NCBI RefSeq assembly: GCF_013410375.1
Contig: NZ_JACCFL010000001.1
Span: forward strand, 2,790,001 to 2,854,000
Length of the DNA: 64,000 nt
Source: Leifsonia shinshuensis
GTDB taxonomy: Bacteria > Actinomycetota > Actinomycetes > Actinomycetales > Microbacteriaceae
Direction: 5' to 3'
The position numbers and the translations under genes were made by a program. This document shows positions 1 to 9,517 of the stretch, piece by piece (positions within the stretch are counted from its first letter, which is position 1; the number at the start of each line of letters is the position of its first letter). The notes under the pieces are model-generated. The model had not been told where the DNA came from. It ran no database searches and saw only the letters and a list, made by a program, of their open reading frames with translations.

Positions 1-565
1 TCGCCCCCTCACGAACTGCCCGGGGCCGCAGCGCCCCGGTCGCTGCAGACTATAGACCCGCGGAGAGGGCGAGCAACAGACGCCGGGCTACCGCTCGGCA
101 CGGTCCGCCGGGCGCGAGCAGGCACCAGGAGGAAGCGTGTTCGGGGCTCCACGTCACCGCCGTGGCCATCGCCCGCGAGCACCCAGGCCCGTGACATGCT
201 TCGGCTGGACCTTGGACAGGGATACTCCGCCTCGCACCTACCCGTGGAAAGATCCCGCCGGATGGACCGTGGTCGACGACGAGCCCAAAACCCCGCACTG
301 GGTCTTCGTGGGATTCTTCACTGGCTAGCCTGCTTTCGCTGCGCGTCGAGGGGCGAACGGCGCTCACGATGGCGCAGGGCATTAACGAGGCCTTCGGTGG
401 CGGGTAGAGACGCCTCCCCGCCCACTGGCGCCGGGATCCTGAACCAGTGCCAGGGGTCGGCGCTCGTCGACGTGGCCGGCGCGCTAGTGGTGGATCGTTC
501 AGCAACCCCCCGATTGGGGTGATACGGAGTGCGCCAACCATCAGGATATTCTCAGGTCCAGATTT
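1..565. other. Upstream region of the Rhs gene, no firm gene
   Basis: No convincing full-length gene is seen here. One short plus-strand frame (137-328, GTG start) has an AGGAGG four bases before the start and ends in a protein-like stretch rich in Trp and Pro (listed separately). Long minus-strand frames crossing this region are rich in Arg and Pro and look like GC-driven antisense frames. The promoter of the Rhs gene should lie here, but I see no clear -35/-10 pair. Confidence 0.4.
137..328 (+). CDS. Possible small protein or gene remnant (63 aa)
   Basis: A GTG start at 137 follows AGGAGG (127-132) at close spacing. The first third of the product is basic and low-complexity. The last 40 residues (GWTLDRDTPPRTYPWKDPAG and onward to a Val-Phe-Val-Gly-Phe-Phe end) look more like real protein. 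It could be the end of a decayed gene just upstream of the Rhs locus, or chance. No family is recognised. Confidence 0.25.
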   Translation: MFGAPRHRRGHRPRAPRPVTCFGWTLDRDTPPRTYPWKDPAGWTVVDDEPKTPHWVFVGFFTG

Positions 566-3500
566 GTGCCATTGGGCGATCGAGCGGGGGCTCCATTGAG
601 ACGTGCGGCTGGGTACTTGCTGTTCTCGATTCCGGCACTTATTTTTGTGGCGCTTGTTGGCGCATTCGTCCAAGCCGCAACCGCGGATTCTCTGCCAGCT
701 TCTCTTGTCATAGGCAGTATCAGCCGCGGCGCCACAGACGGCTACTTTGAGGCGACCGTCACCGCCTCAGCGAACGGGTACATAGGCACCGTCTGCGCGG
801 ATGCGAGTAACTGCGTCATCTCTGTGCAGGCGCAGCTCTCCAGCGACAACTCGATAGCGACGATTTCGAGCGCCTCGTATTTGAGCGGCCAGTCATACTC
901 CAACACGTTCACCAGTCGGACGCTCCTCAAGCAGGTGGGCGCCCTGCGAACCGTTGTGAGCGGTGCAAGCGGCACGGTCGCGTCTGACTGGGTATCGGTC
1001 ACCGACCCCTACCCCTCACCATCGGTGAGCGTGAGCGTGAACTCGATCTCACGCAACCCGACCAACGGCAACCTGAACTACGACTTCTCCGCGACCGCGT
1101 CCAACTTTTGGTTGCCCGACGGCATCTGCGCCTACAGCAGCAACAGCTGCAACCTCAATATCCAGGTCAAGTTTGCCGACGGCAGCACCCAGCAGATAGC
1201 TGCGTCCGCCAACATCTACGGTCAGCCCTACCCCTACACGACCAGGTTCACCGGCAACACACTCATCCGCCAGGTCGTCGCCGCACGCGCATACCTCGCC
1301 TCCGGCGCCGCCTACAGCACACCGACCCTGTTCTACTCTGACTGGGTATCGGTCACCGACCCCTACCCCTCACCATCGGTGAGCGTGAGCGTGAACTCGA
1401 TCTCACGCAACCCGACCAACGGCAACCTGAACTACGACTTCTCCGCGACCGCGTCCAACTTTTGGTTGCCCGACGGCATCTGCGCCTACAGCAGCAACAG
1501 CTGCAACCTCAATATCCAGGTCAAGTTTGCCGACGGCAGCACCCAGCAGATAGCTGCGTCCGCCAACATCTACGGTCAGCCCTACCCCTACACGACCAGG
1601 TTCACCGGCAACACACTCATCCGCCAGGTCGTCGCCGCACGCGCATACCTCGCCTCCGGCGCCGCCTACAGCACACCGACCCTGTTCTACTCTGACTGGG
1701 TATCGGTCACCGACCCCTACCCCTCACCATCGGTGAGCGTGAGCGTGAACTCGATCTCACGCAACCCGACCAACGGCAACCTGAACTACGACTTCTCCGC
1801 GACCGCGTCCAACTTTTGGTTGCCCGACGGCATCTGCGCCTACAGCAGCAACAGCTGCAACCTCAATATCCAGGTCAAGTTTGCCGACGGCAGCACCCAG
1901 CAGATAGCTGCGTCCGCCAACATCTACGGTCAGCCCTACCCCTACACGACCAGGTTCACCGGCAACACACTCATCCGCCAGGTCGTCGCCGCACGCGCAT
2001 ACCTCGCCTCCGGCGCCGCCTACAGCACACCGACCCTGTTCTACTCTGACTGGGTATCGGTCACCGACCCCTACCCCTCACCATCGGTGAGCGTGAGCGT
2101 GAACTCGATCTCACGCAACCCGACCAACGGCAACCTGAACTACGACTTCTCCGCGACCGCGTCCAACTTTTGGTTGCCCGACGGCATCTGCGCCTACAGC
2201 AGCAACAGCTGCAACCTCAATATCCAGGTCAAGTTTGCCGACGGCAGCACCCAGCAGATAGCTGCGTCCGCCAACATCTACGGTCAGCCCTACCCCTACA
2301 CGACCAGGTTCACCGGCAACACACTCATCCGCCAGGTCGTCGCCGCACGCGCATACCTCGCCTCCGGCGCCGCCTACAGCACACCGACCCTGTTCTACTC
2401 TGACTGGGTATCGGTCACCGACCCCTACCCCTCACCATCGGTGAGCGTGAGCATCTACGGGCTCGGCCGGGACTCTTCCAACCAAAACCTGACATGGGAT
2501 GTCGGCTCGACCGCTTCCTTCTTCTGGCTGCCAGACGCCGTCTGTGGCTATGGAGACTGCTCGCTGTGGATCCAGGGAAAGAGCATCGACGGATCCATTT
2601 CCACAATCGATGGCGTCAGCGGAATATACGGCCAGCTCTACCCGTTTGCGCACGAATTCAAGGGCAGCGCCCCTGTCAAGAACGTCACGGCGATCCGGGC
2701 GTACATCTCGGGAAACAACGGCACTCTCTCGTCCGCATGGCGAAACGTCACCGACCTGAGCGCTCGCGAAACCGCCGGTGGCTCCAACCCGTCTGAGAAG
2801 CCTTGCCAGTGCAGCCACGCCGACCCGATAAACACCGCCACCGGCGAGTACTACGAGAACTCGACAGACATTGGGATCTCCGGGGTCGGCCCAGCTCTTG
2901 CTATTACCCGCGGTTACTCTACGACTGCTGTCGCAACGGACGGGCCATTCGGGTACGGGTGGACCGGCAACTTCACCGCGGCCCTTACCTTCCCCTCGAG
3001 CGGCATCGTCGACGTACGGCAAGAGAACGGGTCAGTCGTCGAATACGCCCAGCAGAACGACGGCACCTACGCCGCGGCGCCAGTCGTGCACGCAACGCTG
3101 ACGAAGCGCAGCGACGGGACCTGGAAGTTCGTTCGACAAGCACGAGACACGCTCACGTTCAGTGCGTCCGGCTTGATCACCGCCGCCACCGATCTTCACG
3201 GGAACACGACCGCCTACACGAGCGACGCGAGCGGGCACGTGACCAACATCATCGCCACCGGTGGACGCGCACTGACCCTCACTTGGTCTGGATCCCACGT
3301 GACGAAGGTCACCGACAGTGCAGGGCGCTCAGTCAGCTACGGCTACGACGGCGCTTCGAATCTGAGTTCTGTTACCGCCGTGGATGGCGCAGTGACGGGC
3401 TACGGCTACGACTCCGGGCACTACATCACAACCATCACCAAGCCCGGTGGCGGAGTTACGACGAACATCTACGACGCATCTCACCGGGTCGTAACCCAAA

Positions 3501-6500
3501 CAGACGCGATAGGACGCCAGACCACGTTCGCTTACAACGGGCTCACCACGACCACAACCACGCCTGACGGTAGCCAAACGGTCGAAACCTACTCGGGTGG
3601 ACTTCTCACGAGTCAAACGGTGGCAGCAGGCACCGCCGTTGCCGCGACGACCTCCTTCTCGTACGACACTGCAGGCAACGTCCTTACCAAGACCGATGCC
3701 CTTGGAAAAACATCGAGCTACGCCTACGACACCGCCGGCAACCAACTCACATCAACTGACCCACTCGGCAACACCACCACGCGAACCTATGATGCCCTAA
3801 ACGATGTCTTGACATCACAGGACCCGTTGGGTCGTACCACCACGATGACGTACGACAGCGCCGGCGACATGAAGTCCCTGAGAAGCCCCGCTGGTCACAC
3901 TTCAACTTGGACGTTCAACTCGGACGGAACTACCGCCACGGCAACGGACGCCCTTAGCAAGACGACCTCTTACAGCTATGACTCTGCGGGCCGGCCATTG
4001 TGTGTAACAGACCCGGACTTGCGACAGACGTGCCAAAGTTACGACAGTCGCGGCCTGGCGACTACGAAGACCGACGGCGCAGGCAAGGTCACGACACTTA
4101 CCTACGACGACACGGGACGGGTGGTCACCATCACTGACCCGAACGCGAACACAACGACCAACGCGTATGACGCGGACGGTGACCTGACCTCAACTACCGA
4201 CCCAGCCGGGCACTCGGTAACCGCTGCGTATGACAAAGCGGGGCAGCGAACCGCAAGCACGGACGGGCTGGGCAAAGCCACGCACTACACCTACTCGGCT
4301 CGAGGCTCCTTGGCGACCATAACGGACCCGAATGGAGGCGTCGTTACATACGGCTACGACGCGCTGAACCGCCTCACCTCAACAACCGATGCCGACGGAC
4401 ATGTGACATCGTTCGTATATGACATTCTGGGCCGCAAGATCGCGACGACGCTGCCCTCCGGCGCGGTCACATCGTCAAGGTACGACGCGGACGGCCGATC
4501 AGTCGCGACCACCGACGCGCGCGGCAAGGTCACTAACTATACGTACGATGACGCAGGACAGCACACGTCGACAACGGACCCATTGGGTCGAGTCACTGCT
4601 TACAGCTACACCAAGGACGGCAAGCTGCTCGCCACCACTCTCCCGGACAATAGCGTCGAGACCTACACGTACGACGCGAATGACGCACAGACGTCGTTCA
4701 CCAACGCGGACGGGGAGGTCACCAGCTACACGTACGACGATGCCGGCCTCCTATCGACTAAGACTGAGCCAGGGGCAATGACCACCAGCTACAGCTACGA
4801 CGGCGCTGGTCGGATCCGCACCGTCACCACCCCCGACGGCGTCGTTTCAACCCGCAGTTACGACGATGCGGGCCGGCTAACGGGAATTGACTACCCGGGA
4901 ACGGGCAACGACATCACCTACACGTACTTTCCCAACGGCACCCGCCACACTATGACCGACGCCACAGGCACGACCACATACGCGTACAACGCGGACGCGG
5001 CCATGATCTCCGTCGAGAACGGCAACGGCCAAACGCTCGGCTACGGGTACGACGACGCCGGTCGACTCACCTCAATCACGTATCCCGGCTCTAAAACAGT
5101 CAACTACGGCTACGACAACGCGGGGAACATGACGGCGGTCACGGACTGGGCCTCCCGCACCACTACCTTCACCGTCACCCCCGACGGCCTACAAAATACC
5201 CGCACCGACCAATCCGGAGTAACAGAGACACGCATTTACAACGCCAACAACCAGCTCACCGACATCACCTCCGCCACGAGTTCCGCAACGCTTTCTGACT
5301 ATGGGTACGGCTATGACGACGCCGGCCAGCTGACCTCATCAACAACGACGGACCCGCTTCACCCGACTCAAACCACCGAAAGTTGGGGATACACTGCGCT
5401 CGGCCAGCTCAGCTCGACTGGTCCGTCGACCGGGTTCAGCTCCAGCCCGGGCGGTAAGACACTCACGACGCCCGCCGGTGATACCTTCACCTACGACAGC
5501 AGACGAGAACTAGTCACGGCAAGCAACGCGGAAGCCGGAACAACCACCACTTTCGGGTATAACGCCAACGGGTCACGCACCAGCTCGACCGCCACCTCCA
5601 GCGACGCTCCGACAGCGAAAGTCACTTACAGCTACGACGCCGAGGGCAATCTCGCTTCGGTTACCACCGGAACGAACACCATCAACTACACCTCCGACGG
5701 CGACGGTCTTCGGCAATCGCGAACCACAGGGTCCACCACCCAACAGTTCCTGTGGAATACCAACAGTGCGATTCCATTGCTGTTGGATGACGGTAAATAC
5801 AGCTATATCTACGCAATGGGCACTGCCCCGATCGCACAGATCGACGATACAAACGGAACAATCGAATATTTGCATGGGGATGTCCTAGGCTCGATCCGGC
5901 TAATTACCGACGCCAGTGGTGCGGCTATCGGCACCACCAACTACGACGCATATGGGAACCGCACAAACAACACCGGCACGGCCCACAGCGCAATTGGTTA
6001 CACCGGCAACTGGACCGACCCCACTACTGCATTCGTCTACCTGCGCGCCCGCGACTACGACCCGGCGACGAGCCAATTCATCACTGTCGATCCCGCTATC
6101 GACTCAACTCTCCAGCCCTACACCTACGTCCATAACAACCCGTTGCAAATGGTGGACCCGCTAGGGCTTAGCGGCGGTAACGTAGGCACGATCGCGGGCT
6201 GGATCAGCGTCGGCGCCGGCGTCCTCGGCCTCGCAGCGGATGCCACCGGCTTCGGGGCTCCCCTAGGCGCAGTTCTAGAAGTCGTTTCCGTAGCCGCCGG
6301 CGCGGTAGCTCTTCTCGATGACTGCTTTGGAACTTTTGGGGGGGACACTGACATCACTACGTGCGGGCTCGACGCGGCGGGGCTGGCCACCGCCGGCGTG
6401 GGCGAGATCGCTGGGCGAACGGCGGCCGCTGCGTCCAAATTGTCTAAAACTGCTGCCGAGACCGGTGTGAAGGAATACACCGCGGCCGCCAAGGCGGCGA

Positions 6501-6607
6501 AGGCTGCTGCACTCAACGAGAGCAAGATGCAGCTGGGTTGGGCGGGAGCGGGCACGGGGACGTGGGGGCTCGATCTGACGTATGGTAGGCAACTCATTTG
6601 CTCTTGA
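566..6607 (+). CDS. Secreted Rhs/YD-repeat protein with tandem N-terminal repeats (2013 aa)
   Basis: This is a large Rhs-type polymorphic toxin or wall-associated protein. A GTG start gives a basic N-terminus and a hydrophobic signal segment at about residues 14-38. Six related modules of about 118 residues follow: a divergent first copy, four identical copies (residues 140-257, 258-375, 376-493, 494-611) and a divergent sixth. A Cys-containing linker leads into an Rhs N-terminal segment (DPINTATGEYYE), then a long run of YD repeats from about 840 to 1770. The Rhs-associated core ends at DPLGL near residue 1865. The remaining 145 residues have a hydrophobic Gly/Ala-rich pretoxin-like stretch, but no toxin domain I recognise. 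In this family the YD repeats form a shell around the C-terminal cargo. Function here is inferred from architecture. The repeat module itself is not a family I can name. Confidence 0.9.
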   Translation: MPLGDRAGAPLRRAAGYLLFSIPALIFVALVGAFVQAATADSLPASLVIGSISRGATDGYFEATVTASANGYIGTVCADASNCVISVQAQLSSDNSIATISSASYLSGQSYSNTFTSRTLLKQVGALRTVVSGASGTVASDWVSVTDPYPSPSVSVSVNSISRNPTNGNLNYDFSATASNFWLPDGICAYSSNSCNLNIQVKFADGSTQQIAASANIYGQPYPYTTRFTGNTLIRQVVAARAYLASGAAYSTPTLFYSDWVSVTDPYPSPSVSVSVNSISRNPTNGNLNYDFSATASNFWLPDGICAYSSNSCNLNIQVKFADGSTQQIAASANIYGQPYPYTTRFTGNTLIRQVVAARAYLASGAAYSTPTLFYSDWVSVTDPYPSPSVSVSVNSISRNPTNGNLNYDFSATASNFWLPDGICAYSSNSCNLNIQVKFADGSTQQIAASANIYGQPYPYTTRFTGNTLIRQVVAARAYLASGAAYSTPTLFYSDWVSVTDPYPSPSVSVSVNSISRNPTNGNLNYDFSATASNFWLPDGICAYSSNSCNLNIQVKFADGSTQQIAASANIYGQPYPYTTRFTGNTLIRQVVAARAYLASGAAYSTPTLFYSDWVSVTDPYPSPSVSVSIYGLGRDSSNQNLTWDVGSTASFFWLPDAVCGYGDCSLWIQGKSIDGSISTIDGVSGIYGQLYPFAHEFKGSAPVKNVTAIRAYISGNNGTLSSAWRNVTDLSARETAGGSNPSEKPCQCSHADPINTATGEYYENSTDIGISGVGPALAITRGYSTTAVATDGPFGYGWTGNFTAALTFPSSGIVDVRQENGSVVEYAQQNDGTYAAAPVVHATLTKRSDGTWKFVRQARDTLTFSASGLITAATDLHGNTTAYTSDASGHVTNIIATGGRALTLTWSGSHVTKVTDSAGRSVSYGYDGASNLSSVTAVDGAVTGYGYDSGHYITTITKPGGGVTTNIYDASHRVVTQTDAIGRQTTFAYNGLTTTTTTPDGSQTVETYSGGLLTSQTVAAGTAVAATTSFSYDTAGNVLTKTDALGKTSSYAYDTAGNQLTSTDPLGNTTTRTYDALNDVLTSQDPLGRTTTMTYDSAGDMKSLRSPAGHTSTWTFNSDGTTATATDALSKTTSYSYDSAGRPLCVTDPDLRQTCQSYDSRGLATTKTDGAGKVTTLTYDDTGRVVTITDPNANTTTNAYDADGDLTSTTDPAGHSVTAAYDKAGQRTASTDGLGKATHYTYSARGSLATITDPNGGVVTYGYDALNRLTSTTDADGHVTSFVYDILGRKIATTLPSGAVTSSRYDADGRSVATTDARGKVTNYTYDDAGQHTSTTDPLGRVTAYSYTKDGKLLATTLPDNSVETYTYDANDAQTSFTNADGEVTSYTYDDAGLLSTKTEPGAMTTSYSYDGAGRIRTVTTPDGVVSTRSYDDAGRLTGIDYPGTGNDITYTYFPNGTRHTMTDATGTTTYAYNADAAMISVENGNGQTLGYGYDDAGRLTSITYPGSKTVNYGYDNAGNMTAVTDWASRTTTFTVTPDGLQNTRTDQSGVTETRIYNANNQLTDITSATSSATLSDYGYGYDDAGQLTSSTTTDPLHPTQTTESWGYTALGQLSSTGPSTGFSSSPGGKTLTTPAGDTFTYDSRRELVTASNAEAGTTTTFGYNANGSRTSSTATSSDAPTAKVTYSYDAEGNLASVTTGTNTINYTSDGDGLRQSRTTGSTTQQFLWNTNSAIPLLLDDGKYSYIYAMGTAPIAQIDDTNGTIEYLHGDVLGSIRLITDASGAAIGTTNYDAYGNRTNNTGTAHSAIGYTGNWTDPTTAFVYLRARDYDPATSQFITVDPAIDSTLQPYTYVHNNPLQMVDPLGLSGGNVGTIAGWISVGAGVLGLAADATGFGAPLGAVLEVVSVAAGAVALLDDCFGTFGGDTDITTCGLDAAGLATAGVGEIAGRTAAAASKLSKTAAETGVKEYTAAAKAAKAAALNESKMQLGWAGAGTGTWGLDLTYGRQLICS
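983..2452 (+). repeat. Four identical 354-bp tandem repeats plus a partial fifth
   Basis: Copies run 983-1336, 1337-1690, 1691-2044 and 2045-2398. A fifth copy matches only from 2399 to 2452 and then diverges. I see no base differences between the four full copies, including silent positions. The unit is 118 codons, so copy number can change without a frameshift. It encodes a module beginning SDWVSVTDPYPSPSVSVSV. Confidence 0.95.
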
Positions 6608-6618
6608 GGAGGGATAGG

Positions 6619-7695
6619 ATGCCGAGTCATCGGGCATCAGGCGCCGAGGCTGCGACGTGGGATGAGCCACTGATAAGGGGGGCTTCTGCAAGGACCTGGA
6701 TGCTGCTCGCCAGCGTCGCCTTTGTCATCTGGTTAGCCGATATGACAGCCGCAGTCGTGTCGAATTTCATCGCCCCACAGTTGATGGATGTGCGCACGGG
6801 TTCGCCAGCGGCAGTGACGGCCATCGTTGTGTTCGTCGTCAGCGGCGTCTCAGCCTGGGTGGCTTTTCACTTTCTCTTCCGTCAGGCCAACCGTGAAGGA
6901 TCTCTCGGCTACACCACGCTCACGTGGAACTCGTTGCGAGGGTCCGTTCCTCGCGTCAACCCGTACACCCGTCGGATCGAACGACTCGGGCCGCCTCGTT
7001 TTGACGCGGACGCCGCTCGCGCGCGCACTCCTTGGTCTAGCCACGGCGAAGCGCACCCATCGAACATCGCACCCGAGACGCCATCGTTCGGTCGCATCGA
7101 ACGGAGAGTCCGTTGGTTCGGCATCGCGGCCACAGCCTTGATGGCTGTCGCAATAGTTGCCCGGGTTCAAGGTGGGGGTGTTTCTGCGAGTACGACCCTA
7201 TTTCTCGGCCCCATCGTGCTCGCACTCTTGTTCGCAGCGGTCGTCGCAACAGTCATCATCATTGTTTTCGTGCAAGCCACACGCTTGGCTCGGGTGAGCC
7301 GGGTTGCGTCTGGGATCATTCTGAGTGCGTTCAGTACCCTGGACACGCGTGCTGCTACCGAACGACTGAACCTTGCAGCGGGCACGATCCCGTGGTTGGC
7401 CGTGCTCGTTTTTGACGAGGATGGCTTCTCCATATGGCGAGGATCTCGAGAGCCGCGACCAGTGTGGAACGTGTCACGGTCAGATGTCATTGGTCTCGAC
7501 ACCACGCTGATCGTCAACGGGCGCACGTCCAACACAGGTTTGGAGGTCGCGGTAATTCCACCAGACGAGCGGTGGCCGCTTCTTCTCGACTTCACCATCT
7601 CCGACCCCTCCCGGCGGTTCGCTGCGACCAACGAACGGAAACTGAACGCGATCACTGAATCAATTTGCGCACTCTGGATTGGCCGGGGTGCCTGA
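6619..7695 (+). CDS. Membrane protein next to the Rhs gene (358 aa)
   Basis: The chosen ATG at 6619 follows GAGGAGGG (6606-6613) at good spacing and starts 11 bases after the Rhs stop, so the two genes are probably cotranscribed. Four membrane segments are visible, in two pairs at about residues 28-50, 62-85, 168-186 and 192-218. A soluble C-terminal domain of about 140 residues follows. It is not a family I recognise. Its position directly after an Rhs C-terminus is where an immunity protein is normally encoded, so that role is possible but is inferred from position only. Confidence 0.75.
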   Translation: MPSHRASGAEAATWDEPLIRGASARTWMLLASVAFVIWLADMTAAVVSNFIAPQLMDVRTGSPAAVTAIVVFVVSGVSAWVAFHFLFRQANREGSLGYTTLTWNSLRGSVPRVNPYTRRIERLGPPRFDADAARARTPWSSHGEAHPSNIAPETPSFGRIERRVRWFGIAATALMAVAIVARVQGGGVSASTTLFLGPIVLALLFAAVVATVIIIVFVQATRLARVSRVASGIILSAFSTLDTRAATERLNLAAGTIPWLAVLVFDEDGFSIWRGSREPRPVWNVSRSDVIGLDTTLIVNGRTSNTGLEVAVIPPDERWPLLLDFTISDPSRRFAATNERKLNAITESICALWIGRGA

Positions 7696-8040
7696 ATAGC
7701 GGGTCGTCGCTCGTTGGCCGCTGATGCGCGGCTTCGATTGTCCAAAGTGCGGTACCACTACGCTCGGATGTTCGCGTTCGGTTTCAGCGGCTAAGTATGT
7801 GTGGCGGACAGACCTCGAGACAGAGCTTCACGTAGTGCTCCGGCGCGCCACCGCCACGCACCGACACGAACTCGGACCGCAGCCACCGCAGCGCCGCGCA
7901 CCGACCCCGGCACGACGGCGAAGCGTCCACGACGAGACGGAACGCCGACGGGTTGAAGGCAAGGCGTGGACGCGCCGTCCCCGGTCGGGCCAAGCAGCTG
8001 GACAGGTATCAAGAGGGATGTTCGACGTTGTGGCCTTCGT
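7696..8040. other. Gap with no supported gene
   Basis: Nothing convincing is seen. A plus-strand frame from 7724 begins with a CPKC motif, but it then becomes Arg/Thr-rich and continues antisense through the membrane-protein gene at 8041-8421, so it is not called. Confidence 0.4.
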
Positions 8041-8421
8041 TCAGCCGAGAATGACGACGACCCCGAGGACCGTGAGCAGAGCAGAGACAGGTGTCATCGT
8101 CAACCTTTCCTGCGGGCTGCGTGACAGGGCGTTCATCACAGTGCCGAACGCCAGGTACGCAACGATAACCCAGGCCAGAATCGTGACGAGCAGCGCCGGA
8201 AGCGGGCCAGCCTGCAGGATGAAAACGACAGCGAAGATGGTGTACAGCACGATCGCTCCGGCGCTCGCGACGCGCCGCTTCGCCGGGAGCACCCGGTCGG
8301 AGCCACCCCAAGCGAAACGACCAAACGGCGCCCCAAGAATCAGGGCGAGCTGGAACAGAGCAAGCGCGATAAGCGCGATGCACAGCAGAACGACGGCAAT
8401 GGCGACGATGGGCACCTCCAC
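8041..8421 (-). CDS. Small membrane protein (about 126 aa)
   Basis: The product has three or four hydrophobic segments. The first is next to the N-terminus (VAIAVVLLCIALIALALFQL), two are in the middle and one is at the very C-terminus. A conserved-looking GAPFGRFAWGG segment follows the first helix, as in small actinobacterial integral membrane proteins of unknown function. I use the GTG at 8421 because it begins just before the first helix. An in-frame GTG at 8484 would add 21 non-hydrophobic residues, and no ribosome site decides between them. No function can be assigned. Confidence 0.7.
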   Translation of the reverse strand: MEVPIVAIAVVLLCIALIALALFQLALILGAPFGRFAWGGSDRVLPAKRRVASAGAIVLYTIFAVVFILQAGPLPALLVTILAWVIVAYLAFGTVMNALSRSPQERLTMTPVSALLTVLGVVVILG

Positions 8422-8697
8422 AACATATCGGCACCGGTCAGGAAACGGCTGCGGCGCGAGCAGGACATCCGTGGGCTGACGCACTCAGCCGCCCGAAAGG
8501 CATTCGGCGCCGTGGACGAGAACGTAACATCGACGGGAACCGCTCCCAAGGTCGCCGCGCAGCAGCCGGCGCGAAGCAAACCAGAGCAACGCGTCAGATC
8601 TTTCCGCGGTTCGCTGTACTGCGGCGTCGCCGGCGGGTGTGCACTCGCTGCGTAGCAACGATGCCGCCGCATCGTAGCGAATGCGGCCGACGGGGAT

Positions 8698-9105
8698 ATG
8701 CGCGAACTGGCAGACTTCCATGAAACCGATCGGGGGATCGAAATGATGTTGTTCGGACCTGAACGACCAACCGGCAACACCGACCGCGAACCGGAGGAAG
8801 TGCAGCGCGCGGCCGTCCACGCCGTCGGCGCGCTCGGACTCTTAGCCGTCCCGCTCATTCTCATCTTCAACTCGCTGCTGACCGCGTTCCGGAGCTGGGG
8901 TGTACAGGACGAGGCGGCGCGGGCCGCGATCGACGCGAAAGCGTTCCCGTTGATGGTCGCGGCGGGAATCGTCATGGCCGTCGCCGCCGTCGCAGTGTTC
9001 ATCCTCCGAGGGTTTGTCCGAAGCCGGTTCATCGGCGGGAACATCTGGGTGGTCATCGCCGTGCTCGCACTGCCAGTCGCGTGCTACATCGCCGCGGTCG
9101 GCTGA
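8698..9105 (+). CDS. Small membrane protein (up to 135 aa)
   Basis: After a charged N-terminus the product has three hydrophobic segments: about residues 45-65 (ALGLLAVPLILIFNSLLTAF), 85-103 and 117-134. The frame has alternative ATG starts at 8743 and 8746, and neither has a strong ribosome site. It is divergent from the membrane gene at 8041-8421. The family is not recognised. The C-terminal helix ends directly at the stop codon. Confidence 0.65.
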   Translation: MRELADFHETDRGIEMMLFGPERPTGNTDREPEEVQRAAVHAVGALGLLAVPLILIFNSLLTAFRSWGVQDEAARAAIDAKAFPLMVAAGIVMAVAAVAVFILRGFVRSRFIGGNIWVVIAVLALPVACYIAAVG

Positions 9106-9176
9106 TACAACCTCTGAGCAGCTGCTGCCGCTCGCAGGGCTGACGGAGCCCACGAACCGGCCGATAGAGTCCGGGG

Positions 9177-9449
9177 ATGGAAGCTGACGTCCGAGCGAAC
9201 CTCATGCAGCGCCTCGAATACCTGAAAGCGATGAGGGCCGCGCGGGAACGCCTCCCCGAAGTCGCGGCAGTCATCGCTGCGGCGGAGTCCGATGAGGACG
9301 CGCTGGCCGGCATCCGATCAACGCTCGGATGCTCCGAAATCGCCGCAAGCGTCGTCTACAACATGCAGCTGCGGAGACTGCGGGTACGGCCCCAAGACGC
9401 CCTGACCGCAGAGATTGCGGAAGTCGAACAGCTACTCGAGGACGGGTAG
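9177..9449 (+). CDS. Orphan GyrA coiled-coil-like domain protein (90 aa)
   Basis: The whole 90-aa product resembles the helical coiled-coil and exit-gate segment of DNA gyrase subunit A. It keeps the order of a helix with Leu-Pro-Glu-Val, a short variable segment with a Ser-Asp-Glu-Asp-Ala-Leu turn, and then SEIAASVVYNMQLRRL, which corresponds to the SEIQAQAILDMQLRRL type of motif in GyrA/ParC. No catalytic Tyr domain, ATPase or DNA-wrapping domain is present or encoded nearby, so it cannot be a topoisomerase by itself. It might interact with gyrase or form a dimer through the same helices. That role is inference. The ATG at 9177 is followed by a sigma-factor gene 68 bases downstream. Confidence 0.7.
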   Translation: MEADVRANLMQRLEYLKAMRAARERLPEVAAVIAAAESDEDALAGIRSTLGCSEIAASVVYNMQLRRLRVRPQDALTAEIAEVEQLLEDG

Positions 9450-9517
9450 GGCGACTAAGCGTCGAACAGGCCCGCGCAGAGTGAAACCTTTCCGCGGCGA
9501 CTGGACATTACATCAGC

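Noticed and set aside
50..673. 207-codon minus-strand frame upstream of the Rhs gene
   Set aside because: Composition is Arg/Pro/Ser with no domain, and it overlaps the Rhs start.
1108..2403. Four identical 77-codon frames in the Rhs gene
   Set aside because: They are out-of-frame shadows of the tandem DNA repeat; the 2013-codon frame is the real one.
7724..8479. 251-codon plus-strand frame starting with a CPKC motif
   Set aside because: Most of it is antisense to the clear membrane-protein gene and its composition is not protein-like.
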